From assembly GCF_018224955.1 (NCBI RefSeq), contig NZ_JAGTUU010000012.1:1-64000 (forward strand): a stretch of DNA of 64,000 nucleotides, read 5' to 3'. Shown piece after piece: positions 62,154 through 64,000 of the stretch (position 1 is the stretch's first letter; each line of letters begins with the position of its first letter). The translations under genes were made by a program, and so were the position numbers. Below the pieces are notes generated by a model, which saw only the letters and a list, made by a program, of their open reading frames with translations, was not told the origin of the DNA and ran no database searches. The DNA comes from Thetidibacter halocola. Its GTDB lineage: Bacteria > Pseudomonadota > Alphaproteobacteria > Rhodobacterales > Rhodobacteraceae.

Positions 62154-64000
62154 TCAACCCAGCACGATGTCCGACAGCAGCCCCGCATTGCTGGACAGGT
62201 TGGCGAAGGTGATGCTGTCCCCGTCGCCAAAATCCAGCACCAGCGCGCCGGATACCGTCGACGAGAGCGCATCGAGACGCCCCTGCGTCAGCGCTCCGCC
62301 CCAGAGCCTTGCGTTGATCTGAAGCGTATCCACGCCGACCTGGTAATCCGTGATCGTATCCGCGTCGATGTTGCGCCCGAAGATGAACACATCGGCCCCG
62401 GAGCCGCCCTCTGCGGTGTCGTTGCCGCCGGCCATGTTGATCGTGTCATTGCCCGCGCCGCCGGAGACGAAATCCTCGCCGAACTTGGCCTGGGCGTTGT
62501 CGAACCAGACATCATTGCCGCCCCCCATGATGGCCCGGTCCCGGCCGTTTCCGCCGGCGATGGTGTCGTTGCCGTCCCCGCCATCCATCGTGTCGTTCTG
62601 GTTGCCACCGTACAGCTTGTCATCGCCCAATCGGCCAAGCAGGCGGTCATTGCCGTCCTGGCCGTGGAACTCGTCATTGCCCGCGCCGCCGCCTACGATG
62701 TCGTTGCCGGCATTGCCAAAGACCGTGTCCTGCCCGTTCACGCCATCCTGCGCGTTGTCGATGAACAGGTCGTCGCCATCGCCCAGGTAGGTCAGGTCGC
62801 GCCCGTCGCCCCCGGTCACGGTATCGTTGCCGGTGCCGGCGCTCAGCGTGTCTGCCCCGGTGCCGCCGAACAGCTGGTCGTTGCCCGAGTCGCCCTTCAG
62901 GTCGTCGTTGCCGCCGGCCCCACTGATCACGTCGTCGCCGTCGCCGCCAATCAGTACATCGTCACCAAGATTGCCCGACAGCGTGTCGTTGCCAAGCCGG
63001 CCGAGGATGCTGTCGTTCCCGGCGCCGCCAAAGAACGAGTCGTCGCCGTTGCCGCCCTGGATCGTGTCCGCCCCGCCGCCGCCCGAGACGGTGTCACGCC
63101 CCTCGAGGCCGCCCTCCTGGTTGTCGGTGAAGACATCGTTTCCGCCGCCGAGAAAGACCTTGTCCCGCCCGTTGCCACCGACGACGGTATCGGCCCCGTC
63201 GCCACCGTCGATCGTGTCGTCGCCGTCGCCACCGAACACCGCGTCATTGCCGAGACGGGCAAAGATCTTGTCGTTCCCGGCGTCGCCATGAAACACGTCG
63301 TCGCCATTGCCGCCCTGGACAGTATCGTTGCCATCGCCGCCATAGACGGTATCGCGGCCGCTGTTGCCGCCCTGGCCGTTGTCCTGGAACAGGTCAGCGC
63401 CGCCGCCCATGAACGCACGGTCGCGGCCCTTGCCGCCGATGATCGTGTCGTTGCCGTCGCCGCCGTCCAGGACGTCGTCGTGTCCGGCACCGTCCAGCCT
63501 GTCGTGCCCGTCGCCGCCAAGGATCATGTTCACGCCGTTGTCGCCGGTCAGCGTGTCGTCCAGCGCCGAGCCGGCGATGTCCTCGATGTCCACATAGGTG
63601 TCGCCCTCGGCATCACCGACATTCACGCCCGGCGCCCGCAGCGAGGCGAAGACGCCGGTCATGGCATCCTCGTAACTCACCAGGTCACGTCCCGCGCCGC
63701 CTCTCAGGTCGTCGTCGCCCCGTCCGCCGATCAGCGTGTCGTCGCCCGCGCCGCCGTCCAGCGTATCGTTCGCGGACCCGCCCGACAGGCGGTCATTGCC
63801 CGCCCCGGCGGCAAGGTGGTTGGCCAGCGCGTCGCCGATCAGGCTGTCCGCAAAGGCGGTGCCGGTGACGTTCTCGAGATGGGTCACATGCGCAAGCATC
63901 CGCCAGACGGAGCCCGACAGGTCGGGCGCGTCCTGCGTGCGGATCTGCCCGGCCAGCAGGTCGGCCTCGATCGCCGCGCCATGCGTCGCGAAATCGGCCA
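62154..64000 (-). CDS. Large RTX calcium-binding repeat protein, C-terminal part (runs off the right edge)
   Basis: Minus-strand gene whose frame stays open to the window edge, so at least 614 C-terminal residues are present and the N terminus is missing. It contains THLENVTGTAFADSLIGDAL near the visible N-terminal side, then about 25-30 GGxGxDxUx nonapeptides in several blocks (GGDGDDTIDGGDGADTVVGG and similar). The C terminus, DYQVGVDTLQINARLWGG then LVLDFGDGDSITFANL and NAGLLSDIVLG, is clearly homologous to that of the other two RTX genes. It is convergent with the chimera gene, about 200 bp away. A type I-secreted surface or extracellular protein is the expected role. Confidence 0.88.
   Translation of the reverse strand, partial: ADFATHGAAIEADLLAGQIRTQDAPDLSGSVWRMLAHVTHLENVTGTAFADSLIGDALANHLAAGAGNDRLSGGSANDTLDGGAGDDTLIGGRGDDDLRGGAGRDLVSYEDAMTGVFASLRAPGVNVGDAEGDTYVDIEDIAGSALDDTLTGDNGVNMILGGDGHDRLDGAGHDDVLDGGDGNDTIIGGKGRDRAFMGGGADLFQDNGQGGNSGRDTVYGGDGNDTVQGGNGDDVFHGDAGNDKIFARLGNDAVFGGDGDDTIDGGDGADTVVGGNGRDKVFLGGGNDVFTDNQEGGLEGRDTVSGGGGADTIQGGNGDDSFFGGAGNDSILGRLGNDTLSGNLGDDVLIGGDGDDVISGAGGNDDLKGDSGNDQLFGGTGADTLSAGTGNDTVTGGDGRDLTYLGDGDDLFIDNAQDGVNGQDTVFGNAGNDIVGGGAGNDEFHGQDGNDRLLGRLGDDKLYGGNQNDTMDGGDGNDTIAGGNGRDRAIMGGGNDVWFDNAQAKFGEDFVSGGAGNDTINMAGGNDTAEGGSGADVFIFGRNIDADTITDYQVGVDTLQINARLWGGALTQGRLDALSSTVSGALVLDFGDGDSITFANLSSNAGLLSDIVLG

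Overview
This window is GC-rich chromosomal DNA from an alphaproteobacterium, most likely a marine or soil member of the Rhodobacterales (Roseobacter/Paracoccus-like). The basis is the gene content: several TRAP and TTT transporters, a CoxLMS-type molybdenum hydroxylase, homospermidine synthase, a PHA synthase and T1SS-type RTX proteins. The genus is not determinable from what I can see. No rRNA, tRNA, CRISPR array or insertion sequence was recognised. Nearly all genes sit in tight operons with ATGA-type stop/start overlaps.

Layout. (1) 0.3-4.1 kb (minus): a four-gene sugar-phosphate operon (MtnA-type isomerase, FucA-type aldolase, BadF-type kinase, NagA deacetylase), with a divergent hydroxypyruvate-isomerase-like gene. 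(2) 5.1-11.4 kb: a TctD/TctE two-component system with a linked periplasmic binding protein, divergent from the tctCBA tricarboxylate transporter. (3) 11.5-13.9 kb (minus): tungstate importer tupBCA. (4) 13.9-19.1 kb (minus): acetyl-CoA-synthetase-like ligase, fused E1 alpha/beta 2-oxoacid (or acetoin) dehydrogenase, E2 and an acyl carrier protein. (5) 19.2-23.7 kb (minus): P-type cation ATPase and PHA synthase. (6) 23.8-30.6 kb (minus): xanthine-oxidase-family hydroxylase (FAD, FeS and Mo subunits) followed by a TRAP transporter, with a divergent TetR regulator and a palindromic operator candidate.

(7) 31.5-39.6 kb (plus): spermidine/putrescine ABC importer potABCD, a YtcJ-type amidohydrolase, homospermidine synthase and a MetX-like alpha/beta hydrolase, forming a polyamine uptake and conversion block. 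(8) 39.6-41.6 kb (minus): a Gfo/Idh/MocA oxidoreductase and a BKACE (DUF849) enzyme. (9) 41.9-47.5 kb (plus): peptide ABC importer dppABCDF; then an MFS transporter and a LysR regulator (minus), and a tartrate/D-malate dehydrogenase (plus).

(10) 51-64 kb is an accessory-looking RTX region. It holds three RTX (Ca2+-binding nonapeptide repeat) proteins, a frameshifted relic of a fourth RTX/VCBS-type gene, a MacA/MacB-type exporter and a DUF6880 protein. The most unusual gene is at 59752-61953. It encodes, without a signal peptide, a TRAP-transporter solute-binding domain, then a fragment of an AapJ/BztA-type amino-acid binding protein, then an RTX tail. That tail is almost identical at the DNA level, through the stop codon and about 45 bp beyond, to the tail of a different RTX protein 8.8 kb upstream. 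This looks like a swappable secretion module placed behind different N-terminal domains, and it is my best candidate for an undescribed system: solute-binding modules apparently built for export rather than for periplasmic uptake.
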